From assembly GCA_032622095.1 (NCBI GenBank), contig CP136061.1, positions 128,540,754-128,604,753 of the forward strand: a stretch of 64,000 nucleotides of DNA, written 5' to 3'. The first letter of the stretch is position 1, and every line of letters starts with the position of its first letter. The DNA comes from Siphonodentalium dalli (taxonomy: Eukaryota > Mollusca > Scaphopoda > Gadilida > Siphonodentaliidae). Shown here piece by piece: positions 23,925 to 35,482 of the stretch. The notes under the pieces are model-generated. The model did no database searches and had not been told where the DNA came from. It worked only from the letters and a program-made list of their open reading frames with translations. Both the position numbers and the translations under genes were made by a program.

Positions 23925-24215
23925 TGAATGAAAGTGTCAATGACACTGTAGCTCAAATTGTGAAGGAGTTAATTTTTTTCTGGGCAATGAACAGAATGAA
24001 AAGAAGAAGGAAAGTAAGCTAGCGGCCGTTTTTCATCGAAATTCGGAAAAAATAGCTCCCATCTATAGGTCACCCTGAAGCTACATATGAAGTTTGGTAA
24101 AGATCGGATAAGGGATGCGGCCTGTAGGGCGTGCCGAAGGAAATTGTTGACGCACGGACGACGGACACCAACCCATGGCAATAGCTCAAACTTTACGTTG
24201 TAAAGTTGAGCTAAT
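23925..24215 (-). mobile_element. Short inverted copy of the 60-63 kb element
   Basis: Begins with AAAGTGTCAATGACACTGTA then GCTCAA and ends GCCATGG/CAATAGCTCAAA...GTTGAGCTAA. These are the reverse complements of the two ends of the element at 60354-62716. Only about one interior unit lies between, so this is a single-unit version of the multi-unit array in TMEM115. Confidence 0.7.
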
Positions 24216-25337
24216 CATTTTCCAGTCAACGCCCATTGACACGCATATCCTCAGTGAATATGGAAAAAATCTCACCAAAACGGATTCCACATTGATAGTA
24301 ACATATGTTAGAACATATATATATATATATATATATATAGTCAATTTGGTTGCCAATTGGGACAGACTTCTGTCAATATAACAGCCGAATTCGAGAAAAA
24401 TTAAATTTTCAAATGTATATTTTTCTAAGACAACAGTCAATTATATTGGCATGTCATATTTGACTGGGATACATGCTCATTTGAACCGGTAAAGCCTCCG
24501 GAACAACATATGCAACCGCAATCATCGCATGGACAAACATTTCGAGTACTTTGAATTCAAACACATGTTTGACTCTCAAAGTGCGTGTTCATCAACTTAT
24601 GTTACCGGTTATGAACATGGACGAATTTATGTGCTTCATTTGTCTATATACTCCACTAGAACTGCGATTTGTAAGTGCATAGTAGCGAATTATACGATAA
24701 CTATAAGTTTATATGTACCACTAATATCTACATAAGCTGGCTGGCAATCTCGGTTCGTTCTAGAATAAAGAGCGTTTGCTACAAAACACGTGTCATATGC
24801 TTGTTCTCTATAGGGCTCGCCTATCGGTTGCTTTTTCGCATATATATAGCTTCTTTGCTTGTGTTGTCTTTTTTCCCGGTTGTGTACGTCCGAGTAGTCT
24901 TACTTTGATTTGTAACAGCACTGGACTGAAGGCTTATAACTTTTCTCCTGTTGAAACCTAACGGTGCCAACGTACGCAGGAGACTATACAAATTCTATGT
25001 TTCTATAATTTCGGGATGACATGTGTGTTTTATGCCCATCCGGTTTTGATGACAATCCTCTCGTCATCGTGTCTAAGATAATGCATTGTGAGATTGGTCA
25101 ATTTCTGTGATAAACGTGGGCGACACGACCTGAAAGATTATTTGAATGATCGCTATCAGATGATTCTATCGGTAATCTTCTTGTCCATTCGGACTACCGT
25201 ATAAATTCCACAGACCCAAAAAGGCCGTGGCGACACCGTTCGGTCGAAAGAGCTACCGACGGACCTCCAAATAAACAACTGAGATCTGGCATGTCGCCAT
25301 TTGATTTCAAGACAGACTGTATTTTCTGTGGTACGTA
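24216..25337. other. Intergenic, nothing identified
   Basis: Contains a TA microsatellite at about 24317-24339. Short ORFs have no recognisable content. Confidence 0.45.
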
Positions 25338-25573
25338 TGGAATACTATTAGGGCCACTTCCTAATTGCGCTTTCGGCGCGCGACAAAATGTGCGCCATTA
25401 GTAACGCACCGAAAGCGACAAAAAGTGCGATATTAGCGCACGTTTCGGCGCGCCGAAAGCGCCACAAGCGACAAAATGTGCGCCATTACGAAACATGCGC
25501 TAATATCGCACTTTTTGTCGCTTTCGGCGCGTTACTAATGGCGCCATTAGGAAGTGGCCCTAATAGTATTCCA
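25338..25573. mobile_element. Foldback (palindromic) MITE, 236 bp
   Basis: Two long arms facing each other: TGGAATACTATTAGGGCCAC on the left is matched at the right end by its complement, and pairing continues inward through CACTTCCTAAT, then less perfectly through GACAAAAAGTGCGATATTAG-CGCA. TA flanks both ends (25336-25337, 25574-25575). The arms are CpG-rich and carry GGCGCGCC and GCGC repeats, unlike the AT-rich surroundings. Confidence 0.8.
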
Positions 25574-26218
25574 TAGGTACGCCTGCCATTATAGATCCTC
25601 GACATCCAGACACATCAGGGGTGAGGCAAGTAACAACCCTCCCGATGCGGGACAATATCCTTAAATTATGAGATAAAAGTGGGACAAAATGGGCATCTGA
25701 TGTACAGGATCGGTTGTTTGGTTGCATAGACCTGGTAGAAGCAGAATCTGCCTACCACTAACGCTGTTACATTGATTTCCAGAAAGGTAAAGAAATTCCA
25801 CATTGGCCGATAAGGCTAAAAGTGGTAAGCGATCGGACCAGGGAATGCATAGATGGTTTGAAACGTCTTGTAGTTGGCTCGAAACCGAAGTTGGTGAAGA
25901 ATGATATACTCTGAGGGAGTTGCATGGCAACATGATTGAGTAGGCCTATATGCGGGTGATTATCATGTGTATAGTATAAAATGGCATTCTGCGTGCGTGC
26001 TTTTGTATATCAAACATATGCTGAGCTCAGCTGTACTGATGTTATAGTGAAATAGATAGCTACATTCCCGCATATACTCTACTTAAATTAGTCTCATAAT
26101 CCTATCAACATAGCGGTAACCGGATAGCTGGGAATTTACACCATTAATATACAGTAAAATAAACACTGAACTGGTTTGATATACATGCATTTTGTTCATT
26201 CGCACAAGAGAGGCCGCA
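25574..26218 (+). other. Upstream region of gene 2
   Basis: Presumed promoter and 5' UTR of gene 2. No TATA box or initiator can be placed with confidence, and the transcription start cannot be read from sequence alone. Confidence 0.35.
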
Positions 26219-26287
26219 ATGGATAAGGGAAAACCACCTCCCTTCAGCTTCGACCACAGTGAACCATGGAGATTCGGACAATTTGTG
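26219..26287 (+). CDS. Gene 2, exon 1
   Basis: ATG at 26219 in context gccgcaATGG (good Kozak-like match). 23 codons, donor gtatgt, phase 0. Chosen because the frame continues exactly into exon 2 and no earlier in-frame ATG is linked to it. Confidence 0.75.
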
Positions 26288-29200
26288 GTATGTTTTGTAC
26301 TTCGAATAACCTATATATCATTTTCTATAGTTCCATGCATAGCAACAGGACGATAAAGCAACATGTACTGTTCCCTAACAATATTCAACCGAGTGCAAAC
26401 CGCACATCGATATGAGTTGAAGGCATGGACGTGATTAGACGTCTATATATACGGACAAGCCGATATTAGCACTAAATCCGTGTAGATATCGTTGGGGAAA
26501 ATTACCACAAAACCGAATAGGATTGTCAGGCGACCAAATGCGGTTTCCTCGTATATTTGACGTGGAAACATGTCATTAAGGGGGGGGGGGGGGGTCATGT
26601 GACCAATTTTGAACGGGGATCTCCATACAAATCAGCAGAGCAAAAGTTACAGAGTTGCACATACTTCTGAGTGTGACTTTATGTGGTATTGGACAAATTA
26701 CAGGTGTTTATATAAAAAATTTGTTGTATTTATTTTAAAAGTAAATATTGATTTTTCAAATGTAGGTCGGACAACTGCTTCATACATAACTTTTGCTCCG
26801 GAGATTTGCATGAAATCCCCTTTCAAAATTGTTCAATTGACCTCCTTCTTAAGTTACATACAGAGCACTGTACGCGGCTTTTGTGCGAAACAGACGTGTT
26901 GTAAAACGTTGTTATATATACATTCTGCTTGTGGGGAGAGGAGGTTCATCTAAAACACGTGATTTGTTCCACGTCGAGGTCGCATATTTCTCAGTGTTAT
27001 TTTTGTCGCGATTTTTCATTCCGCAACATTAGATAGTCCAGTAACGTACCTGCGCGTGACAAGTGTCTATAAATTATAACAATATTTCTGTGTCAAGGTG
27101 GGAAAAAATTTCCAGTCGAACAGCTACACCCTCTGTGTGTTCTATTAAATGTACATGTCTTTATACCATATATGTATTGATGTTCGCCAAAAATTGCAGG
27201 ACCCGTAAACAGTTAATTAAATTGTCCAGTTTGTTTGTATCGTTCAAACTGGGTCAAGTTTGCGTCGTCTGAACGATGTTCGTGTGAGCTTATTCGCATG
27301 ACTGACTTTCTATTGGTTCAACAATTTTGACACAGCGTAGATAACAACACGCATATAGCATAGCCCCTTACAAGATTTATATAATATTTCAGTTTGGTTA
27401 TGTCGTACGGAGGTTGCATGTCTGGGTCTCTGGGCCCGGTACCATCCCTAGGAGCTATAGTCTGTCCTCTGACCTCCATATGGCTAGCACCGCCCCAACG
27501 AAATTTATTATTTATATGACATTTCATTTCGACTGTCTGACTGGTTACGTCGCGTGGATGTTGCATGTCTGGGCCCGGTACCATACATGTAGTCTGTATC
27601 TGTCCTCCACATATATAGCACCACCCCTAACGAAATTTATTATTCATATCACATTTCAGTTCGGCTGTCCGACTGGTTGCGTCGTGCGGAGGTTGCATGT
27701 CTGGGGTCTCTGGGCCCGGTACCATCCCTATAGTCTGTCCTCCATATAGCTAGCACCGCCCCAACGAAATTTATTATTTATATGACATTTCAGTTCGGCT
27801 GTCTGACTGGTTATGTCGCGTGGAGGTTGCATGTTTGGGGTCTCTGGGGCGGGTACCATCCCTACAGTCTGCCCTCTGTCATCCATATAGCTACATTGTA
27901 GCACCGCCCCTAACGAAATTTATTATTCGTGTGACATTTCAGTTCGGCTGCCCGACTGGTTACGTCGTGTGGAGGTTGGTTTGGGCCACGTATCATCTCG
28001 GTTATGTCATCCATAGTACCGTCTCCGTCGTCCAAACAACGCCCGATGCACAGACGGCCGGGAGAGCGATGGTCTATCTCACCAGATGGGCTTTCTTCGC
28101 CCTCACTGTGGATACGGTGGTTCAAGCTATATGTGCTGTCCACATCAACATTAGGAGGCCCGACATCATGTCCAGTATGTATGCTTATTCCACAGATTCG
28201 TTGGAATTTAAAGCTTATTGCAAGGTTAAAAGTAATGTATTTGTACGAAAAATGAATCAATATATTGTTTTGTGATTATTTTCTCCAACCGAGAGCCGAT
28301 TGGAGACTGGAATTTCCGCAGTTTCATGCAGAGATTATAATTTCGGATGCATGATGCCTCATCCGTCTAGATTACAATACAAATGATTTGATTACAACGT
28401 TTTCATTCAGTTCATTATATGCAGTAAATGATTTGATTAAAATGATATTTATAGTAGTTACTTTGACAGCTCGTGACCTAGACTATCAGCCGTTGACATC
28501 GACCGAGTCCGAAGCGCGTACATACAGTTTCCATTTCAGTTAGATTTCCATCAATGACCTGAGAATATCCGACAACGCACTTCATATGAAGATCACGGAC
28601 AACTTTGGAATTAAATGGCGTCCATCATAATTAACTGAGAACCGAGATCCGCAAACTCGTAAGAGAGATGAGGGCGTTCTATGAAATTGCAAAATCCAAG
28701 CGGTAGCTCTCTCCATTCCTGGAATAAATGGCTGTCTAAGAGATTTTTCAACATAGTTATCCATAGTAAAACCAATGTATCGACTCACATTTTTATGATA
28801 TGAGATACAATTTCGATGACTTTCATACATGATAATGACAATATTCTTGAACAGTTTATAAATGTTACCGGAACGAGAAGTCTTTGGACTTGTTGCGTTG
28901 AATATGATGATGGTGGTGGCGAGGCCTCATACATTGGTTGTTTGGGCAATCGCCGTTTGCAGTTCATTCTGTATTCCTAACACGTCCATAATATATCTAT
29001 AATATTATACGAACATCGCCGGCGCCATGTCATAGCTTATTTCATCTTACACCACACTTCGAATGGAATATTATTCTGTTCGCTCAATATGTACAGAGTA
29101 AATCATAGTGACACACGTAGCTTGTCGAATAAGGTATGTCCTAACCTAAGTTTTAAATGCACATATACATGTACATGTAGGCCTACGTGTGTCAATTTCA

Positions 29201-32200
29201 GGGAAACACACTTCGATGGAATGGTATCTTCGAGCCACGTGGCTCTGTTTTGCTGTTTCTGGTTCATCTTCCCTTGTCGTCTCTGGAGCTTATTGGACTT
29301 TGATTTTCCATGGTAAGTATATAGCATCTCACTTTGTATACAATAAATATGACAGTATTAGAAACTTAATCAGATTTCACGAAGCTAAATCTGAAAATAT
29401 TCACAAAGGTATACAGTATATAATTATTATAAAATCAAGGAGAGATCTAGCGAAATCACAGAAATTCAAGAAAGACTGTCGTTTTACCACCAACACCGTG
29501 AACGACATTGTGACATCCCACAGTAGCAGCCACAACCATGAATCTGACTTCAACCAAGTAGCAGCAGATTCCTTCATTGCAGATCTGAAAAAGCGCATTT
29601 AGACGAGTACTACGCCAGTATCAACTCTATACCAAGAAGAAATAGCAATTACGTACTAAGTAAGATCGCTATAAATTTCGCATTCTCATTAATGAGGCGA
29701 CGCTCTAGAAGATAATGTCACCCAGTTCACGGACTACATAACAGAGTTTTTGGTAGAAGGGAGCCATGGCCGCAAAATGTGGAAGCACCACGACACCATT
29801 GGTCCACGAACAACACATCACGTCGAAGGTTGGCACCGAAAACTTCAGATGGTGATACCCTGTTCCCACCCGAACATCTTCAAGATTATAGATTTCAGAA
29901 AGAAAGAGGAAGCCTTCCTCGAAGCAACCATCATCCAACTGAGAGCAGGTGGAAGGCGTGAATTTAATTTCATCTGAGTCAACTAAAAAAAAATCCCCCG
30001 CGAAATTCGACATCACCACCAATTACCAGTGACAATTGTCATACAAAATTTAAAGTCGGCAACTCTATGATGTTAAGGATTATGATACCTACCCCAACAG
30101 CTATCGGAAAAAAATAGATGCCGGGTGATCAGGACGACACCGCGTCGAGGAGCAGAGTTTTCACAAATACAACAAGAAAACCATAGTCAGAAATGGTAAC
30201 GCCCTCAAGGTCATATTATTAGCCATAAATATAAATTATAATATAAAATATATTGGTTACATGAATGCACCGCCTCAAAATCCGTTAAAACAACTAATCC
30301 TTCAAATTATTACAAAAAACTACGGCTTATTACTACCGGTTTCTCATTCACCAAACCAGAAAGCTTCTAAATGCGGATCAAAAATTGTGTTCCCACCATA
30401 AAATCTTCAAGTGTGCATGGCCCAGCCATTGTTCATACCTAATCATCGAACGCAATTAACGCGGTCATAATAGTTACATACTGCAACTATAAGACATCCA
30501 GCGAATACACACCCCACGAAAACCCGAAATGTGTTGTCCTGCGAGATATCCCATCGCTATAGCCCAATTTGACACGGCCAGATTAGTCTTCCTACAATAT
30601 CCTAAAACAATAAAGCTTCTCAAATCACCGGCATAGTCAATAGAACTTTCACGAACTTGGACATCGACACTTTCTAATCGCTCTACATAAGCATAGTGAG
30701 ACCTATCATCGAATACTGTAACTCTGCATGGAGCACACATCACAAATATAAAAGCATTGTGTTAGAGAAATACAAAGAAAAGCAACGAAACTTGTTCGTC
30801 AAATCAAAACTCTATGCTACCGAGACCGAATAATAAGACTCAATCTGATGTCTTTTAAATATCGAAGATTTAGAGGAGATCTAATCGAGGTATATAAACT
30901 GTTGAATGGTCATTACAATATCAATGCCTGTGACCTATCAGAAAGACATTCATCATGAAGAACAAGCGGACATAATAAAAAGCTACAGATGCCCATTGTT
31001 AACAAGGCCATAGGAAAATATTTCTTCACGCAGAGGGTGGTAAATAGCTGGAACTCTGCCAGACTTCGCTGTTGAGGCTCCAACACTCGATCAATTCAAA
31101 ATATACATAGACTCATTCTTCTATTATATAAAATACGAGTTCGACGACAAGAATTAGTTAGTAATATGTTCAAGTGACTCACACGTAAATATCGAATATG
31201 ACGATACATATATTTGTAAACAAACATTGCAAATAATGTTATTGGACGAAAAGTCGCAAGACTTGTTCCGTGTTTTGATAATGATGATGATGATGATGAT
31301 GATAATGATGATGATATGATTGATAGAACAAACCACTGTTATGATAATCGTATCAAATACGTATCAATTGACATATACGCACCCGTTCCCTCATTAAAAT
31401 CAACATATTTCGACCATTTTAGGGGAACCCCGCGAATTCGGGGACCTCCGCAAATAGGGACCTACTGCAAATTGTCACACCGATCAGCACCAATTAACGA
31501 ACCGTGGCGGCCTCGGCTGTATCCGACGAACCTCTTTAAATACGTATCAATTGAGATATACGCACCCGTTCCCTCATTAAAATCAACATATTTCGACCAT
31601 TTTAGGGGATCTCCGCGAATTCGGGACTTCCGCAAATATTTCCGCAAATAGGGGACCTATACTGCAAACTGTCACGCCGATCAGCACCTAATTAACGAAC
31701 CAGTGGCTGACTCGGCTGTCTCAGACAACACTCAGACAACACGTATCAATTGACATACGCATTTCACAAATTATATTTTTAATTTCTTCTATTTGTAATT
31801 GGCATAGCTTATCACAAACCAAAATCAACGACAATAAATAAACGAAATTGAAATTCCAACTACAGCTTTTACCGGGCTCGGGGTCGCAGTATAACTTTAA
31901 TGCGCCCAAAATAACCGGAAAAACCCATTATCCATTTATAAAATGCCCAGCGGACCACAGCTTTCTAAAATCTGTAGAACAGTATACACCGGGGGCGTTA
32001 ATGAGCACATAACACTGTATACTGACACTTGAAGAAACCGCTTATATCTGCATGGTGCTGTAGTCATTATATAATATACTGGTATTTCGGCTTGCACTGT
32101 TCGGGAATGTTTAGCCCATGCATATTTCGGCAATAGCTCGATGCAAATTCGGGTCGTTAGAATAGGCGAACAAAATTGCGGAAGTGGGTTATATCAGTCT

Positions 32201-33065
32201 CTTTTGGTTAGTTCTCGTAAAAACAAGTTACTTCAATTTCTCGCCGTAGCTTAGTCTGGGTTGAGGGACATCTCAATGTGCCATTCTGATCGATACATAG
32301 TCATTTCGATGAGAAATGAGAATTTGTTCACGCTCACTGGAGTTAACTATAAAGTAAGCACATTTAAAGCAATGAACCCTGGCAACCATCGTCTCATACT
32401 AAGTCAGTGCCTCCATTATCTCATTTGCTAGAATAAGTGATATGTTCATGAGATAATTAGTATGTATACTGTTTTCACTATAATGTACACTTATGTCCTG
32501 AATATTCTTTAAATCCAACATATTGACATAATACAAACGAATAAAAGTATTCGTCGATACTGATACCGCTATATATATATATAATATATGCATATTCTTC
32601 GCAATATCCAAATGCAAAGATGCAGGTTGCGTAACGGTAAAATTGTTTGTAACCTCTGCATTTCTTCAAATTTCAGGCGGCGGGAAGATTGGATTCGCTA
32701 GTATCGCCACTCATGGTATCAATTCCGTTTACACGCTCGTAAACCTGTGTGTAGCTGCTACGCCTGTTTATTTTACACACGTCGTGTATCCATTCCTCTT
32801 CGGTGCCACGTGGATTTTCTTCTCCCTTGTTTATGATGCGGCTGGCGGACTCTCCCCGAATGGCGATACTTATATCTACTCGGTCTTCGACTGGAGTGAA
32901 AACCCACTGCAATGTGCTCTCCTCGCGTTGCTGTTTGAGTTGGTCGTTGGTCCTCTTCTCCATGCTTTGATGGTCGGTGTGAGCAGGCTGCGCGACCATT
33001 ACTGGAAACGTTGCTCTGGATTTGACCTTTCGTATTATGAAGATATTAACTCCAATGCCATATGA
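26219..33065 (+). CDS. Rolling stone-like membrane protein, gene 2 (complete)
   Basis: Four coding exons: 26219-26287, 27943-28174, 29202-29312 and 32677-33065. Phases are 0, 1, 1; every junction is GT-AG and the joined frame of 266 codons is open. It encodes a multi-pass membrane protein: a cytosolic start (MDKGKPPPFSFDHSEPWRFG), then helices beginning YVVWRLVWATYHLGYV, LTRWAFFALTVDTVVQAICA, WYLRATWLCFAVSG, INSVYTLVNLCVAA, YFTHVVYPFLFGATWIFFSL and a final LLALLFELVVGPLL. The rolling stone family signs H-x2-YP-x2-FG, YDAAGG and YIYSVFDWSENP are all present. The family is linked to myoblast fusion in flies; what this paralogue does is unknown. It shares exon phases and the 111 nt exon with gene 1, 18 kb upstream. 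Intron 1 holds a minisatellite copying exon 2's acceptor; intron 3 holds transposon fragments. Confidence 0.85.
26288..27360 (+). other. Gene 2 intron 1, unremarkable part
   Basis: No exon seen. There is a run of 14 G at about 26581-26594. ORFs at 26609-26953 and 27063-27272 lack splice context and recognisable domains. Confidence 0.45.
27360..27942 (+). repeat. Minisatellite of 130-150 bp units copying a splice acceptor
   Basis: Four diverged units end at the true exon 2 start. Each unit carries AACGAAATTTATTATT, then CATTTCAG (CAT in one unit), then about 36 bp matching the beginning of exon 2 (TTCGGCTGT...GACTGGTTACGTCG...GGAGGTTG), then GGGCCCGGTACCATCCCTA and GTCTGTCCTC. Acceptor-like positions are 27391-27392, 27658-27659 and 27792-27793; the unit near 27529 has lost its AG. 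Frames opened at 27660 and 27794 reach a stop within the unit. Confidence 0.88.
27943..28174 (+). CDS. Gene 2, exon 2
   Basis: Acceptor catttcag, donor gtatgt, 232 nt, exit phase 1. It encodes the first two helices (YVVWRLVWATYHLGYVIHS and FFALTVDTVVQAICAV) and a basic RRPDIMS tail. Homologous to the gene 1 exon at 1-212. Confidence 0.85.
28175..29201 (+). other. Gene 2 intron 2
   Basis: No exon, repeat array or transposon end recognised. The - strand ORFs at 28582-28967 have no domain I can name. Confidence 0.45.
29202..29312 (+). CDS. Gene 2, 111 nt exon
   Basis: Acceptor tcaatttcag, donor gtaagt, phases 1 and 1. Reads SMEWYLRATWLCFAVSG, then SLVVSGAYWTLIFH. Same length and phases as gene 1's 6472-6582 exon. 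Confidence 0.85.
29440..29980 (+). pseudogene. FLYWCH/MULE transposase remnant
   Basis: Two stretches of one protein type, with stops and a gap between. 29470-29640 reads like the end of a FLYWCH zinc-binding domain followed by a helix (VTSHSSSHNHESDFNQVAAD, then FIADLKKRI, a stop, and LYQEE). 29705-29977 reads FTDYITEFLVEGSH, then RTTHHVEGWHRKLQ, then HPNIFKIIDFRKKEEAFLEA and IIQLRAGG. The NNHVEGWH-type block is the conserved C-terminal signature of MULE-type transposases and their FLYWCH-linked relatives. The central catalytic region is deleted. It is a relic in intron 3 of gene 2. Confidence 0.68.
30560..31110 (+). pseudogene. LINE reverse transcriptase C-terminal fragment
   Basis: Frames interrupted by stops read NRTFTNLDIDTF, SLYISIVRPIIEYCNSAWST, LEKYKEKQRNLFVK, then later ISSR-VAGTL-DFAVEAPTLDQFKIYIDSF. 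The LYxxxVRPxxEYxxxxWS block followed by an EAPTxxxFKxxxD end is typical of the thumb and C-terminus of CR1/Jockey-type LINE reverse transcriptases. The catalytic palm is not recognisable upstream. Old, inactive and 5' truncated. Confidence 0.68.
31279..31316. repeat. GAT trinucleotide microsatellite
   Basis: About twelve ATG/GAT triplets with one AAT interruption, just after the LINE fragment. It may be the remains of a LINE 3' tail repeat. Confidence 0.9.
31354..31765. repeat. Tandem repeat of about 183 bp, 2.3 copies
   Basis: Units start with AAATACGTATCAATTGA at about 31356 and 31539 and partly at 31739. Each contains CGCACCCGTTCCCTCATTAA, TTTCGACCATTTTAGGGG and CGATCAGCACC. Confidence 0.85.
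32258..32400 (-). repeat. Dispersed repeat E, copy 1
   Basis: Reverse-oriented copy of a sequence also found at 34092-34233 and 40190-40345. Shared blocks are TTGAGGGACATCTCAATGTG, TCATTTCGATGAGAAAT and TTTGTTCACGCTCACT. It lies about 280 bp upstream of gene 2's last exon. Confidence 0.7.
32677..33065 (+). CDS. Gene 2, terminal coding exon
   Basis: Acceptor caaatttcag. Starts GGGKIGFASIATHGINSVY and contains the YFTHVVYPFLFGATWIFFSL helix, the YDAAGGLSPNGDTYIYSVFD loop, a last helix and a hydrophilic tail (LRDHYWKRCSGFDLSYYEDI). Stop TGA at 33063-33065. The 177 aa antisense ORF over it is a shadow. Confidence 0.87.
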
Positions 33066-33740
33066 TTTATATAATGCACTGTCCCAATTACATATGTATG
33101 ATTCGGCTTTATAGGGCTGTACATGTCTTGAATAATTATATATACATAATAAGTACATGTATACACTAAGTTCAAGGTGGTTAAACTTTGGTATATAGTA
33201 AAACATATTTGACTACTGAGGTGCTATTCTAACCACAGGCCATTACTATCTGCATGTATAGGCAAGATTGTCAACTAAAGGTTGATATAATGACCACCTA
33301 GAGTGGTTAGATCTGACACATTTGAATGCCGACTAAAATAGCTAGAATAATCACAATGTTAAGTGCTTTGCTCCCAAATGGAGATTAATTATCCATGGGT
33401 AGCTAAAATTCGAACCACCCGCGGGTACTGAAATTAACCAGTTGGTTGTTAATAACTTAATATTCATCCTTCTACCGAAAGTAGTTAAACATTAACCACC
33501 TGGTTGTTAAACAAAATTCCCTAGATAGAGGGATGAATACTAACTACCCAATGTATATAGTGAAAGTTTACTATTTTTCAGTTAATTTAACAACTTTAAT
33601 TAGTGTACTTGTGAATAGTCCGAGGAATACTATATCTAAAATCCGTCAAACTTATATAGTCACAAAAAAAAAAAAATTGTGCATAAAAACATGCAGGTTG
33701 GTTTCGCTGAATATGCCGTTGGCATATATATTATATAGTA
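33066..33740. other. Intergenic after gene 2
   Basis: Presumed 3' UTR and downstream. 33220-33510 has repeated AACCA-C/GTGGTTA blocks (for example AACCAGTTGGTTGTTAA, ACCACCTGGTTGTTAAA) that could fold on themselves. No gene. Confidence 0.45.
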
Positions 33741-33745
33741 TATAT

Positions 33746-34080
33746 AGCTGAAACAGTCTATATTCGGCGGCTGAGTGGGGCTGCATGTGGCCCCTTTGTG
33801 GGCTTCGCGCGCATTTTGATCTTATATATACAGACAGGTTCCCTCTCCGGGAGCCTTCATTCAACGGCGGCCCCTTTTAATTTAAAATATGTTTTTTAGT
33901 TTGACTAATTTGCTCAATTTAACCAAAAACACTAAATTTTGTTTAATTTTTGTCTGTTTAAAAAAAATAAAAAATATCCGCCGAGTTACCACACCAAATT
34001 TGGTTGAAATCGGTCCAGGGGGTCTGGGAGAAAAATCGCGAATTTAAGAAGCAGACAGACAGATACTGCTCCGTTATATA
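33746..34080 (-). mobile_element. TA-flanked repeat F, copy 2
   Basis: Reverse complement relative of 22381-22738: AGTCTATATTCGGC, GGCGGCCCCTT, ACACCAAATTTGGTTGAA and TCCAGGGGGTCTGGGAG in the mirrored order. It is followed by CAGACAGACAGATA and TATATATA. TA tracts border both ends. Confidence 0.62.
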
Positions 34081-34091
34081 TAGATACGTTT

Positions 34092-34233
34092 ATGGAGGCG
34101 CGGACTCATAAGGAGTGTTCATTGCTTCATATTTTCTTAATTCAGTGAGCGTGAACAAATTCTCATTTCTTATCAAAATGGCCATGCATGTGCTGATCGG
34201 AATGGCACATTGAGATGTCCCTCATACATAATC
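34092..34233 (+). repeat. Dispersed repeat E, copy 2
   Basis: Starts TATGGAGGCGCGGACTCA, then GTTCATTGCTTCA, GTGAACAAATTCTCATTTCT, AAATGGCCATG and CACATTGAGATGTCCCTC. Same orientation as the copy upstream of TMEM115. Confidence 0.72.
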
Positions 34234-35474
34234 AACACTGATATTCCATGTACCCCAGTAACTTACCAAATATCGAATCACTCGTGTATTCCTCGTGTGC
34301 AATTTATTGTTATTATGTGTTATAATTGAATATATTGATGTCATATATATTTTGTCTGTAATATCTACATATCAATTAACAGAAATAAATTGAATTGCTT
34401 TGAATTGTAAATCGGTCCCGATATTCACCCTTGCCGTGGTTTATTAGGGCTATAAATAGCATTTAGTGGCAAGCTCCTTTATTTCATAAATTGTTAAATC
34501 CATGGTGGCTAAGAAAATAATTAGCAATTAATCAATTTAATCGGAATGCCACTGGTAAAGTCATATGTATATGAATGCAACGAACTATATATGTACTGCA
34601 TGGAAATTTTAGTACAAGATCGTTGTCAAAGTAGGGTGCATAATGAATTTTCAAGAAATAACTTCACATCTGCTGCACAAAGTGGAACAATTTCAATAGC
34701 TGATTATACCATTAGCAAATGAAAAAGCTCCAAGTGGCCCTGTTGGGAGATGCATTCGCGAGCTGTATATATTGGAGAACAAATTCCCATGAAAATTATT
34801 CGGATTGAGTCACTCACGTTCAATTTGCCACATTTGTGAAAATCTAGTGAGGAGCTGCAGAAGCTATATGCCAGAAAACATGCCATACACGAAAGAAACA
34901 TAAAGCATAAGGTATATATACTTTACGGATGGTTGATCTCTATCTAACATATGTTATATAGTGTGCGTTGTGCAAAATAATAAGTATGAATCGTAGACAC
35001 GCGTCCGGAAACGCTTCTATCAATTAATATTATATATAATTTTATTTATACTTTGTTCTGGTATAATACATACCACATTCGATGCAGTTTTACGCGCTAT
35101 TTTAGAACAGAAACTTCATGCGCATTCGGAGCATAGCAAGAGGGGGAACTTTATCTTGTTAGCAATCTACGTCAATCCAAAATGCCATTTTGATTCAGAT
35201 ATTTTGCAGGAATAACCCACTTTAGCATGCCTTTGTAAACAAATAATATACAAAATATTTTGTTTTGTCTGTGTTTTATTCACATAAAATGGTATATGTA
35301 GTCTTGAAATCCGGCTTTATACAAATTATGTTGTTGTCGAAATTCTGGCCCGGAAGAGATAAACCATCTTTAATGAGGCGGCCCATTATTGAATTTTCAA
35401 AAAATCTCAATTTATAAAAATATATTCGAAGGGAAAACTCATTATCCTTTATAACAAATGTATGCTATAGTATT
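34234..35474. other. Intergenic, nothing identified
   Basis: Very AT-rich, with no ORF of interest and no matched repeat ends. Confidence 0.45.
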
Positions 35475-35482
35475 ATAACAAC

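Noticed and set aside
32673-33206. A 177 aa - strand ORF
   Set aside because: Antisense shadow of gene 2's terminal exon, which has a proper acceptor, frame and family match.
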